Source: Sulfurimonas sp.
GTDB lineage: Bacteria; Campylobacterota; Campylobacteria; Campylobacterales; Sulfurimonadaceae
Length of the DNA stretch: 30,499 nt
Assembly (NCBI GenBank): GCA_027063295.1
Contig: JAMORZ010000159.1
Coordinates: 1-30,499, forward strand
Reading direction: 5' to 3'
Position numbers and translations under genes: made by a program. Shown here piece by piece: positions 1 through 7,824 of the stretch. Every line of letters begins with the position of its first letter. Position 1 is the stretch's first letter. The notes under the pieces are model-generated. The model was given only the letters and a program-made list of their open reading frames with translations. It searched no databases and was not told the origin of the DNA.

Positions 1-537
1 ATAAAGCTCCTCTTCACTCATATTGCCATCGTTAAACTGACCAACTGCTTCAAACGCAGTAGCAAGATCGATCGGTGTTCCATCTTTTTTGTGTCCTGCT
101 GGCATCGGTCCACCTGAGACAAATACAGTTGGAACATTTACACGAAGTGCACCCATAATCATACCCGGTACAATCTTATCACAGTTAGGGATACAGATCA
201 TAGCATCGAGTTTGTGTGCATTCATCACAGTTTCCATAGAATCAGCAATAATCTCACGAGATGGGAGCGAATAAAGCATACCATCATGTCCCATTGCTAT
301 ACCATCATCAACGCCTATAGTGTTGAAAACAAATGGCACACCACCAGCTTCACGGATAGCTTCTTTTACTATCTCACCATATTCATGTAAAAAGAAGTGA
401 CCTGGAATAATGTCAATATAACTGTTTGCTATACCAATAAACGGCTTGTCAAAATCTTCATCTTTTAATCCCGTTGCACGAAGTAGTGAACGGTGCGGAG
501 CTTTATCAAACCCCTTCTTTATAATATCACTTCTCAT
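1..537 (-). CDS. ilvD: dihydroxy-acid dehydratase (partial, 3' end off window)
   Basis: This is the first 179 residues of IlvD. The enzyme dehydrates 2,3-dihydroxy-isovalerate and 2,3-dihydroxy-3-methylvalerate in the cytoplasm, the penultimate step of valine and isoleucine synthesis. The N-terminus starts MRSDIIKKGFDKAPHRSLLR, and the family motifs GIANSYIDIIPGH, GVDDGIAMGHDGM and CIPNCDKIVPGMIMGALR are present, including Fe-S cluster and Mg ligands. The ATG at 537 is preceded by AGGAA and by an extended -10 at 581-589. The reading frame is open to base 1, so the gene is cut by the window edge rather than broken. The family is recognised with confidence from these motifs. Confidence 0.96.
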   Translation of the reverse strand, partial: MRSDIIKKGFDKAPHRSLLRATGLKDEDFDKPFIGIANSYIDIIPGHFFLHEYGEIVKEAIREAGGVPFVFNTIGVDDGIAMGHDGMLYSLPSREIIADSMETVMNAHKLDAMICIPNCDKIVPGMIMGALRVNVPTVFVSGGPMPAGHKKDGTPIDLATAFEAVGQFNDGNMSEEELY

Positions 538-580
538 AAAATTTCCTATTATAGTGGTTTCTTGATTGAATTATTTTGCG

Positions 581-589
581 ATTATACCA
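581..589 (-). promoter_or_regulatory. extended -10 promoter of ilvD
   Basis: On the minus strand the sequence reads TGGTATAAT, a perfect -10 with the upstream TG. It lies about 45 nt before the ilvD ATG. No good -35 is visible, as is usual for Campylobacterota housekeeping promoters. It is divergent from the tRNA promoter at 618-646. Confidence 0.55.
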
Positions 590-617
590 CTTTTTTTACA
601 ATTTTGTTCAAAAACTC

Positions 618-646
618 TTTACAAATCAAAAACAATCAGCTATAAT
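618..646 (+). promoter_or_regulatory. sigma-70 promoter of the tRNA cluster
   Basis: TTTACA (618-623) is followed after 17 nt by TATAAT (641-646), one base short of full consensus. Transcription would start near 653, about 28 nt before tRNA-Gly. It is the only strong promoter upstream of the four tRNA genes, which suggests they form one transcript. Confidence 0.75.
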
Positions 647-680
647 TCCACCTCACTTACACAGATGTTGTAAGAGTTTT

Positions 681-755
681 GCGGGAATAGCTCAGTGGTA
701 GAGCACAACCTTGCCAAGGTTGGGGTCGCGAGTTCGAACCTCGTTTCCCGCTCCA
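681..755 (+). tRNA. tRNA-Gly (anticodon GCC)
   Basis: A full cloverleaf can be drawn. The acceptor arms are GCGGGAA and TTCCCGC, the anticodon stem CAACC/GGTTG encloses loop TTGCCAA, and the T arm contains GTTCGAACC. The discriminator is T and the CCA end is encoded. First gene of a four-tRNA cluster. Confidence 0.97.
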
Positions 756-793
756 TTAAATTATTATTGATAAAACAGAGTAATTACCCAAAT

Positions 794-880
794 GCCCGGG
801 TGGCGGAATTGGTAGACGCAGGGGACTTAAAATCCCCCGGTAGTAATACTGTGCCGGTTCAAGTCCGGCCCCGGGCACCA
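794..880 (+). tRNA. tRNA-Leu (anticodon TAA)
   Basis: An 87-nt class II tRNA with acceptor GCCCGGG/CCCGGGC and anticodon stem GGGGA/TCCCC around CTTAAAA. It has a long variable arm, the T-loop GTTCAAGTC and an encoded CCA. Confidence 0.97.
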
Positions 881-900
881 TATTAATTATTATTGAAACT

Positions 901-974
901 GGTGCCATCGCCAAGTGGTAAGGCCGCAGCCTGCAAAGCTGCTATCCCCAGTTCAAATCTGGGTGGCACCTCCA
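901..974 (+). tRNA. tRNA-Cys (anticodon GCA)
   Basis: The acceptor is GGTGCCA/TGGCACC, and the anticodon stem GCAGC/GCTGC encloses CTGCAAA. The T arm contains GTTCAAATC and CCA is encoded. It lies 20 nt after tRNA-Leu. Confidence 0.97.
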
Positions 975-1000
975 GTTTTATCGTAATTGTTTACAAGTGT

Positions 1001-1089
1001 GGATCTTTGGCTGAGTTGGTCGAAAGCACCGGTCTTGAAAACCGGCGAGGGTCATACCTCCCTGGGTTCGAATCCCAGAGGGTCCACCA
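1001..1089 (+). tRNA. tRNA-Ser (anticodon TGA)
   Basis: An 89-nt class II tRNA. The anticodon stem CCGGT/ACCGG encloses CTTGAAA, the variable arm is long, the T arm is GGGTTCGAATCCC and CCA is encoded. The acceptor GGATCTT/AGGGTCC contains two G-T pairs. The discriminator base reads A; bacterial tRNA-Ser usually has G here. Confidence 0.95.
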
Positions 1090-1220
1090 TTTATCGTTAC
1101 AAAACTTCCTAATTAACAACTTGCATTTATACTATCCATTCAACAATCTAATTCGACAATATTATTCAGATATACCAATATACCAAACTTTCAGTGCCCA
1201 TTCAACCAAGAAAATTGCAT

Positions 1221-1263
1221 TTGTGATTTGAACTTAGCTTGTAGCTAAATTTTCATTTCACAA
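1221..1263. repeat. imperfect inverted repeat in the gap after the tRNA cluster
   Basis: The gap 1090-1321 holds no gene. It contains TTGTGA (1221-1226) facing TCACAA (1258-1263), with partly matching flanks and a nested AGCT-TGT-AGCT. It lies just upstream of a TG-A-TATAGT extended -10 (1281-1289) for the next gene. It could be an operator or a weak tRNA-transcript terminator. It is AT-rich and has no following T run. Confidence 0.3.
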
Positions 1264-1321
1264 AATCTTAATCTTTACTGTGATATAGTAATCATTAATG
1301 AAATAAAGGAGTCACAAGAGC

Positions 1322-1789
1322 ATGTCACATCTACCAAATACACTCAACTCTTTTTGGCTCTGGCGTGAAGTGTACTCTAAGCTTGGTGTCTCCAACCCTG
1401 CATACAAATACTGGAAACAAACACAGACTCTAAAACTTAATAACAAGTACCTTTTTATTCAAAAAAACACACTTCCACCAAAACACAAGCATATTGAAGA
1501 GATACTTACAGATCTCTCAGGTTATCTGCCTATTAAGTATGCTTCTGACCAACTCCATGTCAATGAACATATCTTTTCATACGAAAAGATGAAACTTTAC
1601 AAAGAGTTTGAGTACAAATTTGTCGAAGATATCAAGTTTGTAAATATTAAAAAGTTTTTTAGAGAAAATGGTATTCAAGTTTCCAAAAATTCGATTATCC
1701 AACTTGGAAAGATCAAAGATTTGGAACTAAGTGCAGATGCAACATTTTACAATCTCAAAAATGATTATGGCATAGTGGTGTATAGTTAG
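1322..1789 (+). CDS. hypothetical protein, 155 aa
   Basis: I do not recognise a family. The protein is soluble-looking and rich in Lys, Tyr and Phe, with no signal peptide or membrane segment. The N-terminal part (LNSFWLWREVYSKLGVSNPAYKYWKQ) looks like a small helical DNA- or protein-binding segment, followed by a mixed alpha/beta region. An AAAGGAG ribosome site lies about 11 nt before the ATG, and an extended -10 (1281-1289) lies further up. It ends exactly one base before the TPR/zinc-ribbon gene starts, so the two are probably co-translated. The function is unknown; the coding call rests on the long open frame, the ribosome site and the tight junction. Confidence 0.8.
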   Translation: MSHLPNTLNSFWLWREVYSKLGVSNPAYKYWKQTQTLKLNNKYLFIQKNTLPPKHKHIEEILTDLSGYLPIKYASDQLHVNEHIFSYEKMKLYKEFEYKFVEDIKFVNIKKFFRENGIQVSKNSIIQLGKIKDLELSADATFYNLKNDYGIVVYS

Positions 1790-2839
1790 ATGGGTACATT
1801 TTTCATTGAGTTTCGTGATCCTCTTTTTTCTGTTATTATCTTTTTTGCTCTAGTTTTTGTTATCACTTTTTCTTCATACTGGTGGGGGCGATACAAAAGC
1901 AAAGAGGACTCAAAAAATCTTGATAAATTTTTACGTCAATTTCGCACATTGCCCTCCAAAAACGAACTACAAGTACTCATAAGCAGTGGAGAACTCTCAG
2001 AAAAGTCATGGCTATTGCTTGCACATTCATACACACAAAATGGAAATTATGAAAAAGCAATAGAGATATATAATGAACTTCTTAAATCTACACTACTTCA
2101 CAACAAAAAAGAGACTCTCTTTCTTTTAGGCAAAACATACTTTAAAGCAGGTTTTTTAGAGCGTGCTAGACAAATATTTTTAGAGATCTTAAAAAAATCT
2201 CCAAGAACACCACAGGCCCTTGAGTATCTTTTACTTGTTTATGAACAGATGAGAGACTATAAAGCTGCTTTGGAGGTACTAGAACCTCTAGACACACTAG
2301 GTGTCGATACAAAACAAGAAGAAGCTTATCTTCATTCACTTATGCTCCTTAGTAATGCCAACCTTACAAATGATGAAAAAGCTCTCAAGCTACTTGATAT
2401 CTACAACAAAACATATCAGCTCACATACATGACATTTGAGTTTCTTTTTAAAGTAGATCCAAAACTTGCATGGCAACACTTTGACAGTTCTAAAAGTGAT
2501 CTTTTAGCAGATATACTGTGGGGACTTGAGGCAAAAAACCTAGATTTGGATATAATTTCAAAGAACAGTTTTTTACGAGAACTCTATAGTGCCAGAGGGG
2601 ATGTTACACTTGCGCAGACAAGTTCAAATTTTGAGCTAGATATACTCATAAATCTGCAACAAACAAAACTCAATGCAACACTCCATTTTGAGTATAGTTG
2701 TGAGTGTTGCAAACATGTTGCTCCTTTTGCATTTCATAGATGTAGTTTTTGTCATGCCATTGGAACATCGAAGGTTGAATGGAGTATCGTAAAAGATTAC
2801 CACAAGGATTTTAGTGAAGAAAATAACTCTTTTCAGTGA
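1790..2839 (+). CDS. LapB/YciM-like membrane TPR protein with C-terminal zinc ribbon
   Basis: The domain order matches LapB (YciM): an N-terminal membrane anchor (about residues 10-35, PLFSVIIFFALVFVITFSSY), then tetratricopeptide repeats (about 60-280, e.g. WLLLAHSYTQNGNYEKAIEIY and KAGFLERARQIFLEILKKSP), then a rubredoxin-like metal site with C304/C307 and C318/C321. In gamma-proteobacteria LapB sits in the inner membrane and steers LpxC turnover by FtsH, limiting LPS synthesis. A similar role here is inference from architecture only. The start abuts the preceding stop, and the last 26 nt overlap rnhA. Other TPR adaptor roles remain possible. Confidence 0.75.
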   Translation: MGTFFIEFRDPLFSVIIFFALVFVITFSSYWWGRYKSKEDSKNLDKFLRQFRTLPSKNELQVLISSGELSEKSWLLLAHSYTQNGNYEKAIEIYNELLKSTLLHNKKETLFLLGKTYFKAGFLERARQIFLEILKKSPRTPQALEYLLLVYEQMRDYKAALEVLEPLDTLGVDTKQEEAYLHSLMLLSNANLTNDEKALKLLDIYNKTYQLTYMTFEFLFKVDPKLAWQHFDSSKSDLLADILWGLEAKNLDLDIISKNSFLRELYSARGDVTLAQTSSNFELDILINLQQTKLNATLHFEYSCECCKHVAPFAFHRCSFCHAIGTSKVEWSIVKDYHKDFSEENNSFQ

Positions 2840-3254
2840 TGGAAGTGCTTTGGGAAATCCAGGTCCTGGTGGATATGGAGTAATCCTCCGTTATGGAGAC
2901 AAAGAAAAAGAGCTCAGTGGTGCTTATGCACATACTACAAATAACCGTATGGAGCTTTTAGGTGTAATAGAAGGACTAAAAGCATTGAAAGAGCCATGCG
3001 AAGTAAAGATAGTTTCTGATAGCTCTTATGTTGTTAAGGGGATCAATGAATGGCTTAACAACTGGGTGAAAAAAGAGTTTAAAAAAGTAAAAAATCCAGA
3101 TTTATGGAAAGAGTATCTTGATATCTCAAAAAGGCATAAGATCACAGCTATCTGGGTGCGTGGACATGATGGACATGAAGAGAATGAAAGATGCGATAAA
3201 CTCGCGCGAGATGCAGCAGAAGCAATGAAAAAGAAACTAATAAATACTCAATGA
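2814..3254 (+). CDS. rnhA: ribonuclease HI
   Basis: Cleaves the RNA strand of RNA-DNA hybrids. At 146 aa it has the usual length of bacterial RNase HI. The catalytic set is visible: D9 (FSDGSALGNPGPGG), E47 (NNRMELLG), D69 (SDSSYVVKG), H118 and D128 (GHDGHEENERCDKLAR). The start is GTG at 2814, inside the end of the preceding TPR gene, with AAGGA about 6 nt upstream. It lies 7 nt before rnc. The order rnhA-rnc-aroC is, to my knowledge, shared with Helicobacter and Campylobacter. Confidence 0.97.
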   Translation: MKKITLFSDGSALGNPGPGGYGVILRYGDKEKELSGAYAHTTNNRMELLGVIEGLKALKEPCEVKIVSDSSYVVKGINEWLNNWVKKEFKKVKNPDLWKEYLDISKRHKITAIWVRGHDGHEENERCDKLARDAAEAMKKKLINTQ

Positions 3255-3261
3255 GGGCATA

Positions 3262-3942
3262 ATGCATAAAAATATAGAAACACTTGAAAAGCAACTTAAC
3301 TATGTTTTTAAAGATAAAAAACTAATAATTGAAGCACTTACACACAAAAGTTATAAACAACCTTATGACAACGAACGCCTTGAATTTTTAGGTGATGCTG
3401 TCCTTGATTTGGTTGTAGGTGAGTATCTCTTTAAAAAATTTCAAAATTCTGATGAGGGAAAACTCTCCAAAATTCGTGCCTCTTTAGTAAACGAAACAGG
3501 TTTTGATAAACTTGCACGGGCTTTACATCTTGGAGACTATATCCTTCTTTCAAATGCAGAGGAAAACAATGGTGGTCGAGAAAAGTCCTCTCTACTCTCC
3601 AATGCTTTTGAAGCGGTAATGGGGGCGATATATCTTGAAGCTGGTCTTCAACAAGTACAAGAGATCGCAATCAAACTCATAGAACAAAACCACAAAGAGA
3701 TCTCACTCGATTCCCTCTTTAGAGACTTCAAAACAACTCTTCAAGAACTCACACAGGCACGCTTTGGGATTACACCTGAGTATAGAGTTCTCGCATCACG
3801 TGGTCCTGACCATCAAAAAGAGTTTGAAGTTGGTGTTTTTATCGAAGATAAAGAGTATGCTCGTGCTATAGGAAAAAGTAAAAAAATAGCACAACAAGAA
3901 GCAGCTAAAATTGCTGTTGATATGTTAAAAAAGGAAAGATAG
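3262..3942 (+). CDS. rnc: ribonuclease III
   Basis: Double-strand-specific endoribonuclease for rRNA and mRNA processing. At 226 aa it has the normal length. The RIII domain carries the signature ERLEFLGDAVLD (38-49), and E117 in NAFEAVMGAIYLEAG completes the metal-binding set. A double-stranded-RNA-binding domain fills the C-terminus (about 155-224, TTLQELTQARFG ... AKKIAQQEAAKIAVDML style). The stop TAG shares its last base with the GTG start of aroC, so translation is probably coupled. Confidence 0.97.
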   Translation: MHKNIETLEKQLNYVFKDKKLIIEALTHKSYKQPYDNERLEFLGDAVLDLVVGEYLFKKFQNSDEGKLSKIRASLVNETGFDKLARALHLGDYILLSNAEENNGGREKSSLLSNAFEAVMGAIYLEAGLQQVQEIAIKLIEQNHKEISLDSLFRDFKTTLQELTQARFGITPEYRVLASRGPDHQKEFEVGVFIEDKEYARAIGKSKKIAQQEAAKIAVDMLKKER

Positions 3943-5015
3943 TGAACAGTTTTGGGATGAAATTGCGTTTTAGCACTTTTGGAGAGTCTCACGGAAAAGC
4001 TCTTGGATGTATACTAGATGGTGTTCCAGCAGGATTACAAATAGATAAAAAGTATATTCAAAGCGAACTTGATCGTCGTAAGCCTGGTAAAAGTGAGTTT
4101 GAAACAGCTCGCAAAGAAGCTGATGCAGTAGAGATACTTAGCGGTGTTTTTGAGGGGAAATCTACAGGTACACCAATCGCGATGATCATCTACAACACCA
4201 ACCAAAAGTCACGTGATTATTCCAATATCAAAGATGTGTTTCGCCCAGGTCATGCTGACTTTACCTACTTTGAGAAGTATGGCATAAGAGACTACAGAGG
4301 TGGTGGAAGAAGTTCTGCACGTGAAACTGCAGCAAGAGTTGCAGCTGGAGCTATAGCAAAACTTATGCTCAAAGAGCTTAACATAGAAGTGATGAGCGGG
4401 ATTAGTGAAGTCAATGGTATCGCAGCTGAGAGTTTTGACTATGAGGCAGCAAAAAAAAGTGTTATCTATGCACTCGATAAAAATGTAGAAGATGCTCAAA
4501 AAGAGGCTATCTTATCAGCTAAAAATGAACACGATTCTGTTGGTGGAGTATCTCGTATAGTTATCAAAGGTGCTCCTGCTGGACTTGGTCAGCCACTTTA
4601 CTATAAACTTGATGGTGTTTTAGCAGATGCTATGATGGGTCTCAATGCTGTAAAAGCTGTGGAGATTGGTGATGGTATCAAAAGTGTAAAAAGCTTTGGA
4701 TCACAAAATAATGATCAAATAAGAAAAGATGGCTTTGAATCAAACCATGCAGGGGGTATTTTAGGTGGTATCAGTAATGGTGAAGATATCACTCTCAATG
4801 TTTACTTTAAACCTACACCTTCCATTTTTAAAACACAACATACCATCACAAAAGAGAAAGAGGAAGTTGACTTTGCACTCAAAGGGAGACACGATCCTTG
4901 TGTAGCGATCCGTGGAACTGTTGTGTGTGAAGCGATGGCTGCACTTGTTATTGCAGATATGCTTCTGCTCAATATGGGCTCAAAAATTGAAGGAGTAAAA
5001 AAATACTACCAATAA
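3942..5015 (+). CDS. aroC: chorismate synthase
   Basis: Converts 5-enolpyruvylshikimate-3-phosphate to chorismate, the last shared step of aromatic synthesis, using reduced FMN. The 357-aa protein has the signatures GESHGKALGCILDGVPAG, the RRKPGKSEF segment and RGGGRSSARETAARVAAGA. The GTG at 3942 gives the expected N-terminus (M-N-S-F-G), with AAGGAAAG upstream; it overlaps the rnc stop. The last codons of aroC also contain an AGGAG that may serve a hidden upstream start of the next gene. Confidence 0.97.
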   Translation: MNSFGMKLRFSTFGESHGKALGCILDGVPAGLQIDKKYIQSELDRRKPGKSEFETARKEADAVEILSGVFEGKSTGTPIAMIIYNTNQKSRDYSNIKDVFRPGHADFTYFEKYGIRDYRGGGRSSARETAARVAAGAIAKLMLKELNIEVMSGISEVNGIAAESFDYEAAKKSVIYALDKNVEDAQKEAILSAKNEHDSVGGVSRIVIKGAPAGLGQPLYYKLDGVLADAMMGLNAVKAVEIGDGIKSVKSFGSQNNDQIRKDGFESNHAGGILGGISNGEDITLNVYFKPTPSIFKTQHTITKEKEEVDFALKGRHDPCVAIRGTVVCEAMAALVIADMLLLNMGSKIEGVKKYYQ

Positions 5016-5065
5016 GATATTTTTTTCTCATTGGGATTTTTTGCCTAGAGATCCATGCTGGCTTG

Positions 5066-6481
5066 ATGGAAGATATCGAATCTTTTAACAAAGAACTCAA
5101 AGCAGCAAGAAATGGGTCTGCAACTGCCCAATACAATGTTGCACTTGCCTATTTTCAAGCAAAAGGGACACAAAGAGATAACCATAAAGGAATTTTTTAC
5201 CTTCAAAAAGCCCTTAAGCAAAACTCTATCGATGCACTGTGGTTTATGGGTAGTCTAAAGTTAAAATCTTCAAAAACGCAACAAGAGATACTTCAAGCAT
5301 TAGAATATTTTTTAAAAATCACCACCCTATCACCATCAAACAAGCAAAAAGTATCGGCATATATACAAATAGCTAAAACATATCAACATCAACTCAATGA
5401 TCCTTATAAAGCTGCCCTTTTCTACCAAAAAAGTTTTTATATCGATGGTATACATTTTAAAAAACAATACATACAAGAGATATCTCAATATATCAAAAAA
5501 AACCTCAAAACACCTCAAGAGAAAATCTTATTTGCATTTGAAAGTGGAGACTTAAATTATGCCTCACAACATTTTCAAGACTTACACAACATAGATACTT
5601 TTCTCATTCACAATCTTTATACAACCGAATCTGCAAGATATAAAGTGGATCTTACACCTTTGATGATAGCTATTGAGCATAAAAATCTCTCTTTAGTACA
5701 AGAACTTATAGAAAATGGAGCAGATATAAATCTAATTAACTCTCGAGGTGAGAGCGCACTACTTATGGCACTGCGTTTAAAACTTTTTAATTTTGCTCAG
5801 CAACTTATCGATATGGGAGCAGATGTTTATGTGGCTGATGTGAGTGGAAACACTACTTTAAGCTATGCGATTCGCTTGTCGCAAAAACAACTGGCTCTTA
5901 AAATAATTGCGATGAAAGATTACCCGCTAAACAGATGGTTTGATGGTATTGTCTTCAATAAAAAAGAGCCCTATCTCTATGCAGAATACATCACAAAATC
6001 AAAAGCATCAAACAAAACTTTCAACTATCTCCATCTTGCTACCAAGTATAACCAGATCGAAGTGATTCGTGCACTTCTGCTTCATGGTGTACAGATAGAT
6101 CAAAAAACAAAAACACCCCTTCCATTGGATGCACTTGCCATTGCAGCCAGATTTGCTTCATATGATGCTTACAACACATTGCTCAAGCATGGAGCTGACA
6201 AATACCAAGTTTATATAAACAAAAAGCCTGAGGGGAACTATGGTCTGTATTATTGGGGTGGACTTGCTGAAAAATACACACTGTTAAGTTTTCTTCTGAT
6301 CAACACTAACATCAATGAAAAACTCATTGACAACTTGTTAGCTGATCCACAAGCGAAGTTCTATGGAGAAAACGAGAGCAAATACCTTCTTGTATATCTG
6401 AAAAATATACAAAAAGCAGCTCCAAAAGACAACTTAGAGATATACAAAAAAGTGATAGAGTTTTTACAACCTTATTTTTAA
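5066..6481 (+). CDS. Sel1-like and ankyrin-repeat protein, possibly exported
   Basis: The N-terminal third has Sel1/TPR-like repeats (ATAQYNVALAYFQAKGTQRD..KGIFYLQKAL). The centre and C-terminus have ankyrin repeats (TPLMIAIEHKNLSLVQELIENGADINLIN, SALLMALRLKLFNFAQQLIDMGADVYVAD, a third near 320-345 and a fourth near 360). These are protein-protein interaction scaffolds; the partner is unknown. The first start candidates are TTG 5063 and ATG 5066, but neither has a convincing ribosome site. The frame stays open upstream to 4991 and encodes RYFFLIGIFCLEIHA just before G-L-M-E, which is a good signal peptide. The true start may therefore be a non-ATG codon (ATA 5003, with AGGAG 4991-4995). The stop overlaps the convergent flavoprotein gene by 4 nt. 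Confidence 0.85.
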   Translation: MEDIESFNKELKAARNGSATAQYNVALAYFQAKGTQRDNHKGIFYLQKALKQNSIDALWFMGSLKLKSSKTQQEILQALEYFLKITTLSPSNKQKVSAYIQIAKTYQHQLNDPYKAALFYQKSFYIDGIHFKKQYIQEISQYIKKNLKTPQEKILFAFESGDLNYASQHFQDLHNIDTFLIHNLYTTESARYKVDLTPLMIAIEHKNLSLVQELIENGADINLINSRGESALLMALRLKLFNFAQQLIDMGADVYVADVSGNTTLSYAIRLSQKQLALKIIAMKDYPLNRWFDGIVFNKKEPYLYAEYITKSKASNKTFNYLHLATKYNQIEVIRALLLHGVQIDQKTKTPLPLDALAIAARFASYDAYNTLLKHGADKYQVYINKKPEGNYGLYYWGGLAEKYTLLSFLLINTNINEKLIDNLLADPQAKFYGENESKYLLVYLKNIQKAAPKDNLEIYKKVIEFLQPYF

Positions 6482-7824
6482 GACTCTCCAAACATATCTA
6501 CATACATCCCTTTTGCCCAAGCGTATGCTGTTTGAGCATTCTCTTGACCGTGTTTACCTTGCCAAATCTCATCTGTGACAGGAGTAGCAAACTCAAACTG
6601 TCCCCTTTTTTTGTTATATGCATACTCAGAGTGGATAAAGATCCCCCTCTCAGGCTCAATAGAAACCAGTGAGATACACAGTGTCACAGGTGTTTCCCAA
6701 GGGATCTTAGGTTTATCGTTAATCTTCCTAGCAATAAGTCTTGCAACAAATTTTGCTTCTGTATTAGAGGTATTTCCCGATTTAGAAAATCCCATTGGTC
6801 TTGCATCACCACTAACAAAGATATTTTCTTCTCCAATCACTTCGTATGTTAATGGATCAATATTGGCTTCTTTTTTATTGTAAATAGTATCTTTTGCAAA
6901 CCCTAGTTTTTCAAGGAGTTTTGCTCCCCTTACTCTTGGATAGAATGATGCATCATCAAAGGTAAACTCATCAAACTCTGTTACAACAGTTTTCGTATCA
7001 AGATCTATCTCTTCAATCTGTGCATTTGGATGATACTCCAAATACTCACCATAAAGCTCATCCATAGCTGTATGAAAACCATGCTCTTTTATCGTAATAT
7101 CATTATTTTCATCCAATAGGATAACTTTTGCTTTGATCCCTTTTGACTTAAAATAATCAGCCACCATACATGCTCTCTCATACGGTGCAGGTAAACATCT
7201 ATAATTTCCTTTTGGAACTGTAAAAAGGAAATTCCCACCCTTAAAATTGAGTATTTTATTACGCAGAGTGATATGCTCACTTCCTGGCATAAATGCAGCT
7301 GGATACTCTGTTTTTAAACGTTGAATCAATTCAGGATCATCTGTCCAAGCAGAATAATCATACTCTATACCTGGTGCTAGAGCCAAATAATCATACTCTA
7401 TATCTCCATTTGTAGTTCGTAACACTTTTGCTTTTTTATCGATTCCGTATGCTGATGCTTGAAAATATCTATACCCACCATTACGTGCACCTTGAAGATA
7501 GTCGTGCGTTAAAAACTCCAACTCTATCTTGTCAACAAGCCAAAGATTGCTCATAGGGCAAGATACAAACTCAAAACGCTGTTCTACTAAGATCACTTCA
7601 CTTTGTGGAGCTTCCTCTTTGAGTTGTCTTGCAAGTGAAAGCCCAGACCATCCACCACCAACTACAACAACACGAGGAGCGGATGTTTTTGGCAGCACAA
7701 TATCAAACTCTTTATCTTTTTTTGGATGCTCTACATCCATCTCTTTTGTAGCACATCCACTCAGACTTAAGGTTGCAAGTGAAGCACCTGATAACTTTAG
7801 GATATCTCTTCTTGAAAAACTCAT
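6478..7824 (-). CDS. FCSD/SoxF-like sulfide dehydrogenase flavoprotein, Tat-exported
   Basis: An FAD protein of the flavocytochrome c sulfide dehydrogenase / sulfide:quinone reductase superfamily, 448 aa. The N-terminus has a twin-arginine signal (SRRDILKLSG) and a lipobox (L-S-G-C24), so a Tat-exported lipoprotein is likely. The dinucleotide-binding motif RVVVVGGGWSGLSLARQL starts near 51. The two redox cysteines typical of FCSD are present in FVSCPMSNLW and YRCLPAPYERA. A second FAD contact is IFVSGDARPMG. It is the last gene of the sox cluster and overlaps the DUF302-like gene by 4 nt. Likely oxidises sulfide or a polysulfide intermediate in the periplasm, or helps reactivate SoxYZ as reported for SoxF. 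The electron acceptor is not visible; no cytochrome subunit is adjacent. Confidence 0.88.
   Translation of the reverse strand: MSFSRRDILKLSGASLATLSLSGCATKEMDVEHPKKDKEFDIVLPKTSAPRVVVVGGGWSGLSLARQLKEEAPQSEVILVEQRFEFVSCPMSNLWLVDKIELEFLTHDYLQGARNGGYRYFQASAYGIDKKAKVLRTTNGDIEYDYLALAPGIEYDYSAWTDDPELIQRLKTEYPAAFMPGSEHITLRNKILNFKGGNFLFTVPKGNYRCLPAPYERACMVADYFKSKGIKAKVILLDENNDITIKEHGFHTAMDELYGEYLEYHPNAQIEEIDLDTKTVVTEFDEFTFDDASFYPRVRGAKLLEKLGFAKDTIYNKKEANIDPLTYEVIGEENIFVSGDARPMGFSKSGNTSNTEAKFVARLIARKINDKPKIPWETPVTLCISLVSIEPERGIFIHSEYAYNKKRGQFEFATPVTDEIWQGKHGQENAQTAYAWAKGMYVDMFGES

Noticed and set aside
695..1231. Two plus-strand open frames (695-886 and 893-1231)
   Set aside because: They run through the four tRNA genes; the apparent peptides are translated tRNA sequence.
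6470..6490. A terminator between the convergent ankyrin and flavoprotein genes
   Set aside because: The genes overlap by 4 nt and no hairpin with a T run is present at the junction.
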